64,000 nucleotides of DNA from Rhodospirillales bacterium (GTDB lineage: Bacteria > Pseudomonadota > Alphaproteobacteria > Rhodospirillales > SHVQ01). Under the pieces are notes generated by a model, which worked only from the letters and a program-made list of their open reading frames with translations, did no database searches and was not told where the DNA came from. Positions 25,266-34,873 of this stretch are shown piece by piece. The stretch spans positions 29,184 through 93,183 of the forward strand of contig SHVQ01000007.1 of assembly GCA_009694195.1 (NCBI GenBank). Direction: 5' to 3'. Within the stretch, counting starts at the first letter, position 1. Each line of letters begins with the position of its first letter. The translations under genes and the position numbers were made by a program.

Positions 25266-26987
25266 ATGGCGAAGAGCGCAACGGATACCCTGGCGAAAAA
25301 GACCCGATCGAACGACGTGATCTCGGGCGGACATCTGGTCGCCAAAGCCCTGAAGAACGAAGGCATCGACGTCATCTTTACCCTGTGCGGCGGACATATC
25401 ATCGATATCTACGATGGATGCATCGACGAGGGGATCAAAATCATCGACGTTCGCCACGAGCAAGTCGCGGCCCACGCGGCCGACGGCTACGCCCGGATGA
25501 CCGGAAAGCCCGGCTGTGCCGTGGTGACGGCGGGACCCGGCACCACCGACGCCATGACCGGCGTCGCCAATGCCTTCCGTGCCGAGAGCCCGATGCTGCT
25601 GATCGGCGGCCAGGGCGCGCTCAGCCAGCACAAGATGGGCTCGCTTCAGGATTTGCCGCACGTTGACATGATGCAGCCGATCACGAAATTCGCGGCCACC
25701 GTTCCGCACACGGCGCGCATCGCCGACATGATCAGCATGGCATTCCGCGAGTGTTTCAATGGCGCGCCGGGACCCTCGTTCCTCGAGATCCCCCGCGACA
25801 TCCTCGACGACGAGGTCGAGATCACGAAGGCGGTAATCCCGCAGCCCGGCCATTATCGCGCTTCGGCGAAGTCGATCGGCGATCCCGGCGCCATCGAGAA
25901 GCTCGCCGACATACTTATTAAGTCGCAGCGCCCCTGCGTCCTCATGGGCCAGCAGCTCTGGACCTGCCGTGGAACCGAATCGGCGCGCGAGTTCCTCCGC
26001 ACGCTCAATGTTCCTGGGTTCTTCAACGGCGGCGGCCGCGGCACGCTTCCGCCGGGCGATCCGCATCACTTCCACCGCACACGGAGCTACGCCTTCGGCA
26101 AAGCCGACGTCATCGTCGTGGTCGGCACGCCGTTCGATTTTCGAATGGGCTACGGCCGTCGCCTCAGCAAGGAAGCCATCGTCGTCCAAATCGACATGGA
26201 TTATCGGACCGTCGGCAAGAACCGAGACATCTCGCTTGGGCTCGTCGGCGACGTCGGTGCCATCCTAAAAGCGGTCACTCAGGCCGCAACGGGGCGAATC
26301 GGGAACAGCGCAAAAACACGCGAATCGTGGTTGCGGGAGCTGCGCGAGGGCGAAAAAACGGCCCATGAGAAGCTGATTCCGAAATTCATGGACAACGCGA
26401 AACCGATCAACCCGTTTCGCGTCGCCTACGAAATTAACGAAATGCTCACCGAAGATTCGATTTACATCGGCGACGGCGGCGACGTGGTCACGATCTCGGC
26501 ACAGGCCGTACAACCCAGGAATCCCGGGCATTGGATGGACCCCGGCCCGCTCGGAACGCTCGGCGTCGGCGTGCCGTTTGCGATGGCGGCGAAGTTCGTG
26601 CATCCGACGAAGGAAATAATTTGCTACTTCGGCGACGGCGCGTTCTCGCTCACGGGGTGGGATTTCGAGACATGCGTGCGTTTCAAGTTGCCGTTTCTCG
26701 GAATTATCGGTAACAACTCTGCTATGAATCAGATTCGGTATGGTCAGATTTCCAAATATGGTCCCGAACGAGGCGATGTCGGCAACAAGCTCGGCGATGT
26801 CGAGTACAGCAAGTTTGCCCAGATGCTCGGTGGATACGGCGAAGAAGTTCGCGACCCCGAGCAGATCAAGCCGGCGTTGATGCGCGCGCGCGAAGCCGTG
26901 CGATCCGGCGTTCCGGCACTGGTCAACATCTGGGTCGATCCGAATATCTATGCGCCAGGCACTATGAACCAGACGATGTACAAGTAG
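25266..26987 (+). CDS. ThDP-dependent oxalyl-CoA decarboxylase/2-hydroxyacyl-CoA lyase-like enzyme
   Basis: 573 residues. The catalytic glutamate is Glu65 (VRHEQVAAHA) and the ThDP motif GDGAF begins near residue 456, with the paired GNN about 28 residues on. The stretch GTLGVGVPFAMAA followed by DFETCVRFKLP resembles oxalyl-CoA decarboxylases and 2-hydroxyacyl-CoA lyases more than acetolactate synthases. The next gene is a clear formyl-CoA:oxalate CoA-transferase, which makes oxalyl-CoA decarboxylase (oxalyl-CoA to formyl-CoA plus CO2) the most economical reading. I have not given it the symbol oxc because the CoA-tail contacts cannot be verified by eye. ATG at 25266 has GAGGGAA upstream. 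Confidence 0.8.
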   Translation: MAKSATDTLAKKTRSNDVISGGHLVAKALKNEGIDVIFTLCGGHIIDIYDGCIDEGIKIIDVRHEQVAAHAADGYARMTGKPGCAVVTAGPGTTDAMTGVANAFRAESPMLLIGGQGALSQHKMGSLQDLPHVDMMQPITKFAATVPHTARIADMISMAFRECFNGAPGPSFLEIPRDILDDEVEITKAVIPQPGHYRASAKSIGDPGAIEKLADILIKSQRPCVLMGQQLWTCRGTESAREFLRTLNVPGFFNGGGRGTLPPGDPHHFHRTRSYAFGKADVIVVVGTPFDFRMGYGRRLSKEAIVVQIDMDYRTVGKNRDISLGLVGDVGAILKAVTQAATGRIGNSAKTRESWLRELREGEKTAHEKLIPKFMDNAKPINPFRVAYEINEMLTEDSIYIGDGGDVVTISAQAVQPRNPGHWMDPGPLGTLGVGVPFAMAAKFVHPTKEIICYFGDGAFSLTGWDFETCVRFKLPFLGIIGNNSAMNQIRYGQISKYGPERGDVGNKLGDVEYSKFAQMLGGYGEEVRDPEQIKPALMRAREAVRSGVPALVNIWVDPNIYAPGTMNQTMYK

Positions 26988-27055
26988 GCGCGAGCATTGG
27001 GGGGCCTTGCCTGGCGTATCCCTCCGCTCGTACTTGAAAACGGAGAGAGGAACGA

Positions 27056-27112
27056 ATGGCTAAGAAACCAGCGAAGAAGAAATCTAAGGCAAAAGGTAAG
27101 AAGAAGAGATAG
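27056..27112 (+). CDS. Lysine-rich 18-codon frame directly abutting and in frame with frc
   Basis: ATG at 27056, with GGAGAGAGGAA just upstream, opens an 18-codon frame of mostly Lys and Ala (begins MAKKPAKKK) that ends in TAG at 27110-27112. The next codon is the ATG of frc, in the same frame. Either this is a leader peptide coupled to frc, or the frc reading frame once started here and an amber codon now splits its basic tail. Its composition matches the first 55 residues of frc. Confidence 0.45.
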   Translation: MAKKPAKKKSKAKGKKKR

Positions 27113-28492
27113 ATGAAGAAATCGCGCATCGCCAAGACGAAGGCGAAGCCGAAAAAGGCACTACGAAAAGTCGCGAAGCCGGCCCCGCGTTCGCGCGGGG
27201 CCGGTTCGGCGAATCGGGCACGGTCCTCGCGCCGGCCGACGCGGTCAAAGGCGGCGGTAGGAAAGGGAGCGCTCGCCGGGGTTCGCATTCTCGATATGTC
27301 GCACATTCAAGCAGGGCCCTCGGCGACGCAGATCATGGCGTGGCTGGGCGCCGACGTCATCAAGGTCGAGATGCCCGGCCGCGGCGATATCACGCGCGGC
27401 CAGCTTCGCGATCTGCCGAACGTCGACAGCCTCTATTTCACGATGCTCAACTGCAACAAGCGGAGCATCACCATCAATATGAAATCGGACCACGGCAAGG
27501 CGATCTTTACCGCCCTGCTGAAGAAGGCCGATGTCCTGATCGAGAATTTCGGTCCGGGCGTGATGGATCGCCAGGGGTTTCCCTGGGAAACGATCCGCAA
27601 GATCAACCCCCGCGTTGTCTATGCGTCCATCAAGGGCTTCGGACCGGGGCCTTATGCGGATTGCAAGGCCTATGAGAACGTCGCCCAGTGCATGGGCGGC
27701 TCCGCCAGCACGACGGGCTGGGAGACCGGCCCGCCGACGATAACCGGGGCCCAGATCGGCGATTCGGGGACGGGCATTCACTGCATCGTCGGGATACTCG
27801 CGGCGCTTATTCATCGCGAGCGGACGGGGCGCGGACAGCGCGTCGAGCTCGCCATGCAGGACTGCGTGCTCAACCTGACGCGGGTCAAGATGCGCGACCA
27901 GCAGCGGCTCGCCCACGGGCCGCTCCGCGAGTATCCGAACAAATCCTTCGGCGAAGCCGTGCCGCGGGCGGGCAATGCGTCGGGCGGCGGCCAGCCCGGG
28001 AACGCGCTCCGGTGCAAAGGGAACGGACCCAACGATTACATCTACGTGATCATCCAGCCGCAGGTGTGGGCGCCGCTGATGAATTTGATCGGGCGGCCCG
28101 AGCTCATCCAGGACGAGCGCTACGCGACGCCGGAAGCGCGCCTGCCGCGTCTCGACGAAGTCTGGGCCATCGTCGAGGCGTGGACGCAGACTCAAACCAA
28201 ATTTGAGGCGATGACCAAGCTGAATGACGCCGATGTCCCGTGCGGCCCAATCATGTCGATGAAAGATTTGATCGAAGATGAGTCGCTCGTTTCTCGGGAT
28301 ATCATGGTCGATGTTCCGCACCCGACCCGGGGCTCGTTCAAGACCATCGGCTGCCCGATCAAGCTTTCCGACTCTCCGGTCGAAGTGAAGGCCTCGCCGC
28401 TGCTCGGCGAGCATACGGACGATATCCTCACCGGGGAGCTGGGATACACGAAAGAGGAAATCCAGGCGTTGCGGGCAGAAGGCGCCATTTAG
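27113..28492 (+). CDS. frc: Formyl-CoA:oxalate CoA-transferase (CaiB/BaiF family, class III) with basic N-terminal extension
   Basis: Moves CoA from formyl-CoA to oxalate, releasing formate. From about residue 57 the sequence closely follows known Frc proteins: [42 protein letters not shown] and the catalytic aspartate in [19 protein letters not shown], then the flexible glycine loop SGGGQPG and the end [10 protein letters not shown]. The first 55 residues are rich in Lys, Arg and Ala and absent from typical Frc. A ribosome site for ATG 27113 is weak; the nearest good one serves the 18-codon frame just upstream. Together with the preceding ThDP enzyme it forms the standard oxalyl-CoA cycle. 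Confidence 0.93.
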   Translation: MKKSRIAKTKAKPKKALRKVAKPAPRSRGAGSANRARSSRRPTRSKAAVGKGALAGVRILDMSHIQAGPSATQIMAWLGADVIKVEMPGRGDITRGQLRDLPNVDSLYFTMLNCNKRSITINMKSDHGKAIFTALLKKADVLIENFGPGVMDRQGFPWETIRKINPRVVYASIKGFGPGPYADCKAYENVAQCMGGSASTTGWETGPPTITGAQIGDSGTGIHCIVGILAALIHRERTGRGQRVELAMQDCVLNLTRVKMRDQQRLAHGPLREYPNKSFGEAVPRAGNASGGGQPGNALRCKGNGPNDYIYVIIQPQVWAPLMNLIGRPELIQDERYATPEARLPRLDEVWAIVEAWTQTQTKFEAMTKLNDADVPCGPIMSMKDLIEDESLVSRDIMVDVPHPTRGSFKTIGCPIKLSDSPVEVKASPLLGEHTDDILTGELGYTKEEIQALRAEGAI

Positions 28493-28570
28493 TACCCGAC
28501 CCTCGACCGTCCTCCGCGGCCGCTTGGAGAAACGGGCGAGAGAAGCGACGGACGCGTCTCAGGGGGAACT

Positions 28571-29485
28571 ATGCGGATCATCGTGATGGGCCAGCAGGCC
28601 TTCGGCAAGGCGGTTGTCGAAGCGCTGCTCAATCGCGGCGATGCGGTTATCGCGGTCTTCTGCGCGCCCGACAAGGAAGGCCGGCCGGCGGACCCGATCA
28701 AGGACTTCGCGGTCCAGAAGGGTCTGCCCGTCTACCAGCCGAAGTCCTACAAGGACGCCGACACGCTGACGCAGATTCTGGACCTCAAGCCCGACCTCTG
28801 CTTGATGGCCTACGTCACCATCTTCGTCCCGAAAGAGGCGCGCGAGATCCCGGCCAAGGGCTCGCTCTGCTTCCATCCGTCGTTGCTGCCCCGCCACCGC
28901 GGCCCGAGCTCGATCAACTGGCCGATCATGTGGGGCGAGACGAAATCGGGCCTCACCGTCTTCTATCCCGACGATGGGCTCGACACCGGCGACATCCTTC
29001 TGCAGAAGGAGATCGACATCGGTGACGAGGATACGCTCGGAACCGTCTATTTCGAGAAGATATTTCCCTTGGGCGTGCAAGCCATGCTCGAGTCGGTCGA
29101 TCTGATGAAGCGCGGCAACCCGCCCCGCATCGTGCAGGACAACGCCAAGGCGACTTACGAGAGCTGGTGCAGGGAAGCCGACGCCAAGATCGACTGGGCG
29201 AAGCCGGCGGACGATGTCTTCAACCTGATCCGCGGAACCAATCCGCAACCCGGCGCCTGGACGATGCACCAGGGCAAGAAGCTCGGCATCTTCGAGTGCG
29301 CAAAAATCCGAGCGGCAGGGGGAAGCCCCGGTGAAGTGACCGACGTGACCGCGGACGGCGTCACCGTCGCCGCCAAAGGCGGGCATATTCTCATCAAGCG
29401 CGTTCGTCCGGAGGGCGACAAGAAAATCACGGCGATCGAGCACGCGGCCAAAGGGGGCATCGCGAAGGGCACCCGGCTCGGGTGA
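28571..29485 (+). CDS. Formyltransferase-fold protein resembling the 10-formyl-THF hydrolase domain of ALDH1L1
   Basis: 304 residues: a formyl_trans_N domain (HPSLLPRHRGPSSINW, then DDGLDTGDILLQKE) and a formyl_trans_C domain. The conserved histidine of HPSLLPRHRG and aspartate of GLDTGD are present. The opening MRIIVMGQQAFGKAVVEAL, FCAPDKEG and the late IRGTNPQPGAW match the hydrolase domain of 10-formyl-THF dehydrogenase better than the methionyl-tRNA formyltransferase Fmt, and no def gene is adjacent. It is placed between frc and fhs, 78 nt after frc. It could deformylate 10-formyl-THF to balance folates or exchange formyl groups with a product of the Frc cycle. Family sure; reaction inferred. 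Confidence 0.82.
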   Translation: MRIIVMGQQAFGKAVVEALLNRGDAVIAVFCAPDKEGRPADPIKDFAVQKGLPVYQPKSYKDADTLTQILDLKPDLCLMAYVTIFVPKEAREIPAKGSLCFHPSLLPRHRGPSSINWPIMWGETKSGLTVFYPDDGLDTGDILLQKEIDIGDEDTLGTVYFEKIFPLGVQAMLESVDLMKRGNPPRIVQDNAKATYESWCREADAKIDWAKPADDVFNLIRGTNPQPGAWTMHQGKKLGIFECAKIRAAGGSPGEVTDVTADGVTVAAKGGHILIKRVRPEGDKKITAIEHAAKGGIAKGTRLG

Positions 29486-29560
29486 CGCATTCGCGGTTTC
29501 GAGGGAGCGCGGGAAATCATCGGCCCCATCAGGGGGCAGGCGTCAGGGAGGGGATAGTCC

Positions 29561-31279
29561 ATGGCAAAGAAAGCGGGACCGGCGAAGGCTGGGTCCATGA
29601 GGACGGCGCCGAAAAGCGACATCGAGATCGCGCGCGCCGCGCGCATGAAGCCGATCGCGGAGATCGCGCGGAAACTCGGGATTCCCGATAAGTACCTGAT
29701 CCAATACGGCCCCACCAAGGCCAAGGTGTCGTTCGACTTCATCGAGACGCTGGCGAAGAAGAAGGACGGCAAGCTCATCCTCGTCACGGCGATCACGCCG
29801 ACGCCCGCGGGCGAGGGCAAGACGACGACGACCGTCGGCCTCGGCGACGGGCTCAACCGGATCGGAAAACGCACGGCCATCTGCCTCCGCGAACCGTCGC
29901 TCGGTCCCTGCTTCGGCGTGAAGGGTGGGGCGGCGGGAGGCGGTTACGCGCAGGTGGTGCCGATGGAGGACATCAACCTCCATTTCACCGGCGACTTCCA
30001 CGCCATCACGTCCGCCAACAACCTCCTCGCGGCGCTTCTCGACAATCACATCTATTGGGGCAACGAGCTCGGGATCGATCCGCGCCGCGTCGCCTGGCGT
30101 CGCGTCATGGACATGAACGACCGGGCGCTCCGCCAGATCGTGAGCTCGCTCGGCGGAGTCGCCAACGGATTCCCGCGCGAGGACGGCTTCGACATCACGG
30201 TCGCCTCCGAAATCATGGCGATCTTCTGTCTCGCGACCAACCTCAAGGATCTGGAGGCGCGCCTCGGGCGCATTGTCGTCGGCTATACGCGCGACCGCAA
30301 GCCGATCCTCGCGAAGGACCTCAAGGGGGCAGGGCCGATGTCGGTCCTGCTCCGCGATGCGCTCGCGCCCAATCTCGTCCAGACGCTCGAAAACAACCCG
30401 GCGTTCATCCACGGCGGCCCCTTCGCCAACATCGCGCACGGCTGCAACTCCGTGCTCGCGACCCGCACCGCGCTCAAGCTCGCGGACTACGTGGTGACGG
30501 AGGCCGGGTTCGGGGCCGACCTCGGCGCCGAGAAGTTCTTCGACATCAAGTGCCGCATGGCCGGCCTCAAGCCGAGCGCGGCCGTGATCGTCGCGACCGT
30601 GCGGGCGCTCAAGATGCATGGCGGCGTCGCCAAGGGCGATCTCGGCATCCCGAACGTCGAGGCAGTCCGCGCGGGCTGCGCCAACTTGGCCCGCCACGTG
30701 GCCAACGTGAAGGGCTTCGGCGTCGCTGCCGTGGTCGCCATCAACCGGTTCAACGCCGACACGGACGCCGAGATCCAGGTGGTCCAGGAGACGGCCCGCA
30801 AGCTCGGCGCCGAGGCCATCCTCTGCACCCACTGGGCGGACGGCAGCAAGGGCACGGAGGCGCTCGCCCGCCACGTGGTCAAGCTGGTCGAGAAGGGCAA
30901 CTCCAAGTTCAAGGTCCTCTACCCGGACAGCATGCCGCTCTGGGACAAGGTCAAGACGATCGCCACGAAGATCTACGGCGCCGCCGACATCCAGGGCGAC
31001 GCCAAGGTCCGCCAACAGTTCAAGGACCTGCAGGACGGCGGCTACGGCAACCTTCCCATCTGCATGGCCAAGACCCAGTACAGTTTCTCGACCGACCCCA
31101 ACATGAAGGGGGCGCCGAGCGGCCACATCGTCTCGGTCCGTGAAGTGCGACTTTCGGCCGGCGCTGGGTTCGTGGTCGTCATCACGGGCGAGATCATGAC
31201 CATGCCCGGACTGCCCAAGGTGCCGGCGGCGAACAGCATCTTCCTCAACGAACGCGGCCAGATCGAAGGCCTGTTCTAA
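29561..31279 (+). CDS. fhs: Formate-tetrahydrofolate ligase
   Basis: Makes 10-formyl-THF from formate, THF and ATP. 572 residues, usual size plus a short basic lead ([11 protein letters not shown]). The P-loop [11 protein letters not shown] lies near residue 85, followed by the family-specific [19 protein letters not shown] and [13 protein letters not shown] blocks and a C-terminal [16 protein letters not shown] at 29561 follows GGGAGGGGATAG. It closes the oxalate/C1 set: formate released by Frc can be captured into folate, or be oxidised by the formate dehydrogenase at 16040-20514. Confidence 0.96.
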   Translation: MAKKAGPAKAGSMRTAPKSDIEIARAARMKPIAEIARKLGIPDKYLIQYGPTKAKVSFDFIETLAKKKDGKLILVTAITPTPAGEGKTTTTVGLGDGLNRIGKRTAICLREPSLGPCFGVKGGAAGGGYAQVVPMEDINLHFTGDFHAITSANNLLAALLDNHIYWGNELGIDPRRVAWRRVMDMNDRALRQIVSSLGGVANGFPREDGFDITVASEIMAIFCLATNLKDLEARLGRIVVGYTRDRKPILAKDLKGAGPMSVLLRDALAPNLVQTLENNPAFIHGGPFANIAHGCNSVLATRTALKLADYVVTEAGFGADLGAEKFFDIKCRMAGLKPSAAVIVATVRALKMHGGVAKGDLGIPNVEAVRAGCANLARHVANVKGFGVAAVVAINRFNADTDAEIQVVQETARKLGAEAILCTHWADGSKGTEALARHVVKLVEKGNSKFKVLYPDSMPLWDKVKTIATKIYGAADIQGDAKVRQQFKDLQDGGYGNLPICMAKTQYSFSTDPNMKGAPSGHIVSVREVRLSAGAGFVVVITGEIMTMPGLPKVPAANSIFLNERGQIEGLF

Positions 31280-31338
31280 TATTGACCTCACGTCGTGGAG
31301 CCCCCAAAAAGGGACTCCTCGAAGGATGAGGTTCGAAA

Positions 31339-32340
31339 ATGGTTGCGATTCCCGATTCGATGAAGGCCATCGAGATCCGCGAGCCCGGCGGGCCCGAAGT
31401 CTTGACGCCGGCCGAGCGCCCGGTCCCGAAGCCGGGGCAGGGTGACGTGCTGATCCGCGTTGCCTATGCCGGCGTCAACCGGCCGGACGTGGTTCAACGG
31501 AAAGGTCAATACCCGCCGCCGCCCGGAGCTTCCGATATTCCAGGCCTCGAGGTCTCCGGCACGATCGTGGCCCTGGGGTCCGGCACTGAGGCTTGGCGCG
31601 ACGGCGATCTCGTGTGCGCGCTGCTCACCGGCGGCGGCTACGCCGAATATGCCGTCGCGCCGGCGGCCCAGTGTCTGCCGCTCCCGCGCGTCCTCGGGCT
31701 GAAAGAGGCGGCAGCCCTGCCGGAGACATTTTTCACCGTCTGGAGCAACGTGTTCGACCGCTGCCACCTCGCTGCGGGTGAAAATTTCCTCGTCCACGGC
31801 GGAACCTCCGGCATCGGCACGACGGCGATCCAGCTCGCCAAGGCGTTCGGCGCCCGCGTCTATGCCACGGCCGGATCGGACGAAAAGTGCCGAGCGTGCG
31901 AGCGACTCGGCGCCGACCGCGCGATCAACTACAAGACCGAGGACTTCGTCGCGATCGCGAAGGAGGCACCGGGGGGCGGCGTGAACGTGATCCTGGATAT
32001 GGTCGGCGGCGACTACATTCAGAAGAACATCTCCGCCCTCGCGGTCGGCGGCCGGCTCTGCTTCATCGCGTTCCTCGGCGGCAGCAAGGTCGAGGTGAAC
32101 TTCATGTCGGTGCTGCTGAAGCGACTCACCATCACGGGGTCCACCTTGCGGGCGCAGCCGGTTCCCTTCAAGGCTGCGATCGCGAAACAGATCAAGGACA
32201 AGGTATGGCCGCTGATTGCCCAGGGCCGCATCAAGCCGGTCATGCACGCCGAATTCCCGCTCACCAAGGCGGCCGACGCTCACCGGCTGATGGAATCGAG
32301 CACGCATATCGGAAAAATCGTATTGTCCGTTGTCCCTTAA
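31339..32340 (+). CDS. NAD(P)H:quinone oxidoreductase, zinc-free MDR family (PIG3/QOR type)
   Basis: 333 residues of the medium-chain dehydrogenase/reductase superfamily. It starts with the PIG3-like MKAIEIREPGGPEVL segment, has VAYAGVNRPDVVQRKG, and the nucleotide motif VHGGTSGIGTTAIQLAKAFG near 150; the zinc-ligand cysteines of alcohol dehydrogenases are absent. It should reduce quinones or enones with NADPH. It is followed 26 nt later by the hydroxyacid dehydrogenase, so it opens a four-gene set ending in the UxaA-type lyase. Specific substrate not readable. Confidence 0.88.
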   Translation: MVAIPDSMKAIEIREPGGPEVLTPAERPVPKPGQGDVLIRVAYAGVNRPDVVQRKGQYPPPPGASDIPGLEVSGTIVALGSGTEAWRDGDLVCALLTGGGYAEYAVAPAAQCLPLPRVLGLKEAAALPETFFTVWSNVFDRCHLAAGENFLVHGGTSGIGTTAIQLAKAFGARVYATAGSDEKCRACERLGADRAINYKTEDFVAIAKEAPGGGVNVILDMVGGDYIQKNISALAVGGRLCFIAFLGGSKVEVNFMSVLLKRLTITGSTLRAQPVPFKAAIAKQIKDKVWPLIAQGRIKPVMHAEFPLTKAADAHRLMESSTHIGKIVLSVVP

Positions 32341-32366
32341 GACGGGCGGCAGTGAGGAAGGCCCGA

Positions 32367-33320
32367 ATGGTCAAGCTCGCACTCCTCGACGACTACCAGA
32401 ACGCGGCGCTCAAGATGGCCGACTGGGGCCGGCTCCCGAAGGACGTGAAGATCACCGTCTTCAACGACACCATCGCCGACATCGAAGGCGTCGCAAAGCG
32501 TCTCCAGGATTTCGAGATCATCGGCATCATGCGCGAGCGCACGCCCTTCCCGCGTGCCCTGTTCGAGAAGCTGCCCAAGTTGAAATTGCTGGTGACCACC
32601 GGCATGCGCAATCTCGCGATCGATCTTGCGGCGGCGAGGGATCGGGGCGTCATCGTGTGCGGCACCGATGCCTCTGCCGGCGCCACGGTCGAGATGACCT
32701 GGGCCCTGATGCTCGCGCTCATCCGCCACGTCCCGGCCGAGGACCGGGCCATGCGCGAAGGCCGCTGGCTGCATACCATTGGCTGCGATCTCAAGGGCAG
32801 GACGCTTGGGATCATGGGTCTCGGCCGCCTCGGCTCGCAGGTCGCGGCCATCGCGCACGCCTTCGGGATGAAGCTCATCGCCTGGAGCCAGAACATGACG
32901 GACGAGCGCGCGAAAGCATGCGGCGCCGTGCGCGTGAGCAAGGAGGACCTGCTCTCCCAGTCCGATATCGTCACCATCCATCTGCTGCTGAGCGACCGCA
33001 CGCGCGGCCTGATGGGCCCGGCCGAGCTCCGCCTGATGAAGCCGACCGCGTATCTCATCAATACGTCGCGCGGGCCCATCGTGCAGGAGCAGGCGCTGAT
33101 CGACGCCATCAAGAAACGGCAGATCGCGGGCGCCGCCATGGACGTCTACGACATCGAGCCCTTGCCCAAGGACCATCCGTACCGGAGCCTGGAGAATACC
33201 GTGCTCACGCCCCACGCGGCCTACTCGACCGAGGAGACGTTCCGGGTTTTTTATCCGCAGATGGTCGAGGATATCTCCGCCTACCTCGCGGGGAAGCCGA
33301 TCCGCATCCTCAATCCGTGA
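32367..33320 (+). CDS. D-2-hydroxyacid dehydrogenase family protein
   Basis: 317 residues. The NAD-binding motif GLGRLGSQ lies near residue 151, and the catalytic trio is complete: Arg in NTSRGPIV, Glu in YDIEPLP and His in TPHAAYS. It should interconvert a 2-hydroxy and a 2-oxo acid with NAD(H). The start ATG at 32367 follows GTGAGGAAGG; the frame is open further upstream but that sequence is antisense to nothing useful and overlaps the quinone reductase. It precedes a split UxaA-type lyase, so a sugar acid, sulfonated acid or similar hydroxyacid is a plausible substrate. Confidence 0.88.
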   Translation: MVKLALLDDYQNAALKMADWGRLPKDVKITVFNDTIADIEGVAKRLQDFEIIGIMRERTPFPRALFEKLPKLKLLVTTGMRNLAIDLAAARDRGVIVCGTDASAGATVEMTWALMLALIRHVPAEDRAMREGRWLHTIGCDLKGRTLGIMGLGRLGSQVAAIAHAFGMKLIAWSQNMTDERAKACGAVRVSKEDLLSQSDIVTIHLLLSDRTRGLMGPAELRLMKPTAYLINTSRGPIVQEQALIDAIKKRQIAGAAMDVYDIEPLPKDHPYRSLENTVLTPHAAYSTEETFRVFYPQMVEDISAYLAGKPIRILNP

Positions 33321-33401
33321 GGCGGGCAATCTTGTTTTGAGAACGCGATACGCATCTGATACCCCTAGAGCAGCGGAGATCGAAAACGGAGGGACAAGGA
33401 C

Positions 33402-33689
33402 GTGGCTGCACCTCATTTTCTCGTGCACAACCCGACCGACACGGTCGGGGTCGTGGTGGTCGAAGACGTGAAGGCCGGCCGTGCGCTGAACGGCTGGATG
33501 ATGGAGACGGACAAAACCATCAAGCTGAAGGCGCTCGACCCTGTCCCGCTCGGGCACAAGATCGCGCTTCAAGACATCAAGAAGGGCGAAACCATCATGA
33601 AGTACGGGCATGATATCGGCCGCGCGGTCGCCAAGATCGGGAAGGGCCGGCACGTCCACGTCCACAACGTGAAAACGAAGAGGTGGTAG
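33402..33689 (+). CDS. UxaA family lyase small subunit (SAF domain; altronate dehydratase/sulfolactate lyase alpha type)
   Basis: 95 residues, one SAF domain with PLGHKIAL (residues 48-55) and YGHDIGRA (about 67-74), the conserved signature of UxaA N-terminal domains and of SuyA. It starts with GTG at 33402 (AAGGAC upstream) and its stop is 2 nt before the ATG of the large subunit, so the pair is translated together. The domain closes over the active site of the large subunit. Members remove water from altronate/galactarate or sulfite from sulfolactate. Confidence 0.85.
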   Translation: MAAPHFLVHNPTDTVGVVVVEDVKAGRALNGWMMETDKTIKLKALDPVPLGHKIALQDIKKGETIMKYGHDIGRAVAKIGKGRHVHVHNVKTKRW

Positions 33690-33691
33690 TC

Positions 33692-34873
33692 ATGGCCCGT
33701 AAAAACCCGGCGCCCACGTTCTGGGGTTACCGTCGGAAGAACGGCCGGGTCGGCGTTCGCAATCACGTGATCGTGCTTCCGCTCGACGATCTGTCGAACG
33801 CGGCCTGCGAGGCCGTGGCGAACAATATCAAGGGCGTGATGGCGTTGCCCCATGCCTACGGGCGCCTCCAATTCGGCGCCGACTTGGATCTGTTCTTCCG
33901 CACGCTGATCGGGACGGGCGGAAACCCCAACGTCGCGGCCTGCGTCGTCATCGGAATCGAGCCCGGTTGGACCAAGCGCGTGGTCGACGGCATCGCCAAG
34001 ACGGGAAAGCCGGTGGAAGGGTTCGCGATCGAGCGCAACGGCGACATCAACACCATCGCCGCCGCCAGCCGCAAGGCGAAGGAATTCCTCCAGTGGGCGA
34101 GCGAACAGAATCGCGTCGAGTGCCCGGCGACCGACCTTTGGGTGTCCGTGAAGTGCGGCGAGTCCGACACCACTTCGGGACTCGCCTCCAATCCCACGGT
34201 CGGCAACTTCATCGACAAGATGGACGCGGTCGGCGCGACCACGTGCTTCGGCGAGACCTCCGAGATCACCGGCGCCGAAAAAGTCTGCGCCTCGCGCGGC
34301 GCTACCAAATCGGTCGGCCAGAAGTTTTTTAAAACGTGGAAGGCCTACATGGACGAGGTGATCGAGCCCCACAAGACCAACGACCTCTCCGAAAGCCAGC
34401 CGACCAAGGGCAACATCGAGGGTGGCCTCACGACGATCGAGGAAAAAGCCTACGGCAACCTGGAAAAGATCGGCCGCAACGCCCGCTACATCGACGTGCT
34501 CGGCCCCGCCGAGACGCCGTCGAAGGGCCGCGGCCTCTATTTCATGGACACGTCGTCGGCTGCCGCCGAATGCGTGACCTTGCAGGCGGCGGCGGGCTTC
34601 GTCGTCCACCTGTTCCCGACCGGCCAGGGCAACGTCATCGGCAATCCGATCGAGCCGGTGATCAAGCTCACGGCCAATCCGCGCACCGCGCGCACCATGA
34701 GCGAGCACATCGATCTCGACGTCTCCGGCATCCTCCGGCGCGAGCTCACCCTCGACAAGGCCGGCGACCAGTTGATCGACGTGACGCTCCGCACCTGCAA
34801 CGGGCGCCTCACCGCGGCCGAGGCGCTCGGTCACCGGGAGTTCGTGCTGACCAAGCTCTATCGCAGCGCTTAG
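33692..34873 (+). CDS. UxaA family lyase large subunit (SuyB/altronate dehydratase C-terminal type)
   Basis: 393 residues beginning MARKNPAP and the family block [17 protein letters not shown], with [16 protein letters not shown] and [10 protein letters not shown] further on and [19 protein letters not shown] near the end. The cysteine of KCGESD is the expected iron/Fe-S ligand position. Altronate dehydratases of enteric bacteria are single chains of about 495 residues; here the SAF domain is a separate gene, the arrangement of (R)-sulfolactate sulfo-lyase SuyAB and of several uncharacterised lyases. Its stop overlaps the stop of the convergent cyclase gene by 4 nt. Substrate undecided. Confidence 0.85.
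   Translation: MARKNPAPTFWGYRRKNGRVGVRNHVIVLPLDDLSNAACEAVANNIKGVMALPHAYGRLQFGADLDLFFRTLIGTGGNPNVAACVVIGIEPGWTKRVVDGIAKTGKPVEGFAIERNGDINTIAAASRKAKEFLQWASEQNRVECPATDLWVSVKCGESDTTSGLASNPTVGNFIDKMDAVGATTCFGETSEITGAEKVCASRGATKSVGQKFFKTWKAYMDEVIEPHKTNDLSESQPTKGNIEGGLTTIEEKAYGNLEKIGRNARYIDVLGPAETPSKGRGLYFMDTSSAAAECVTLQAAAGFVVHLFPTGQGNVIGNPIEPVIKLTANPRTARTMSEHIDLDVSGILRRELTLDKAGDQLIDVTLRTCNGRLTAAEALGHREFVLTKLYRSA

Noticed and set aside
24863..25402. Minus-strand frame of 179 codons in the tctA/ThDP gap
   Set aside because: No ribosome site, no recognisable domain and it enters the plus-strand gene antisense; the gap is better read as regulatory.
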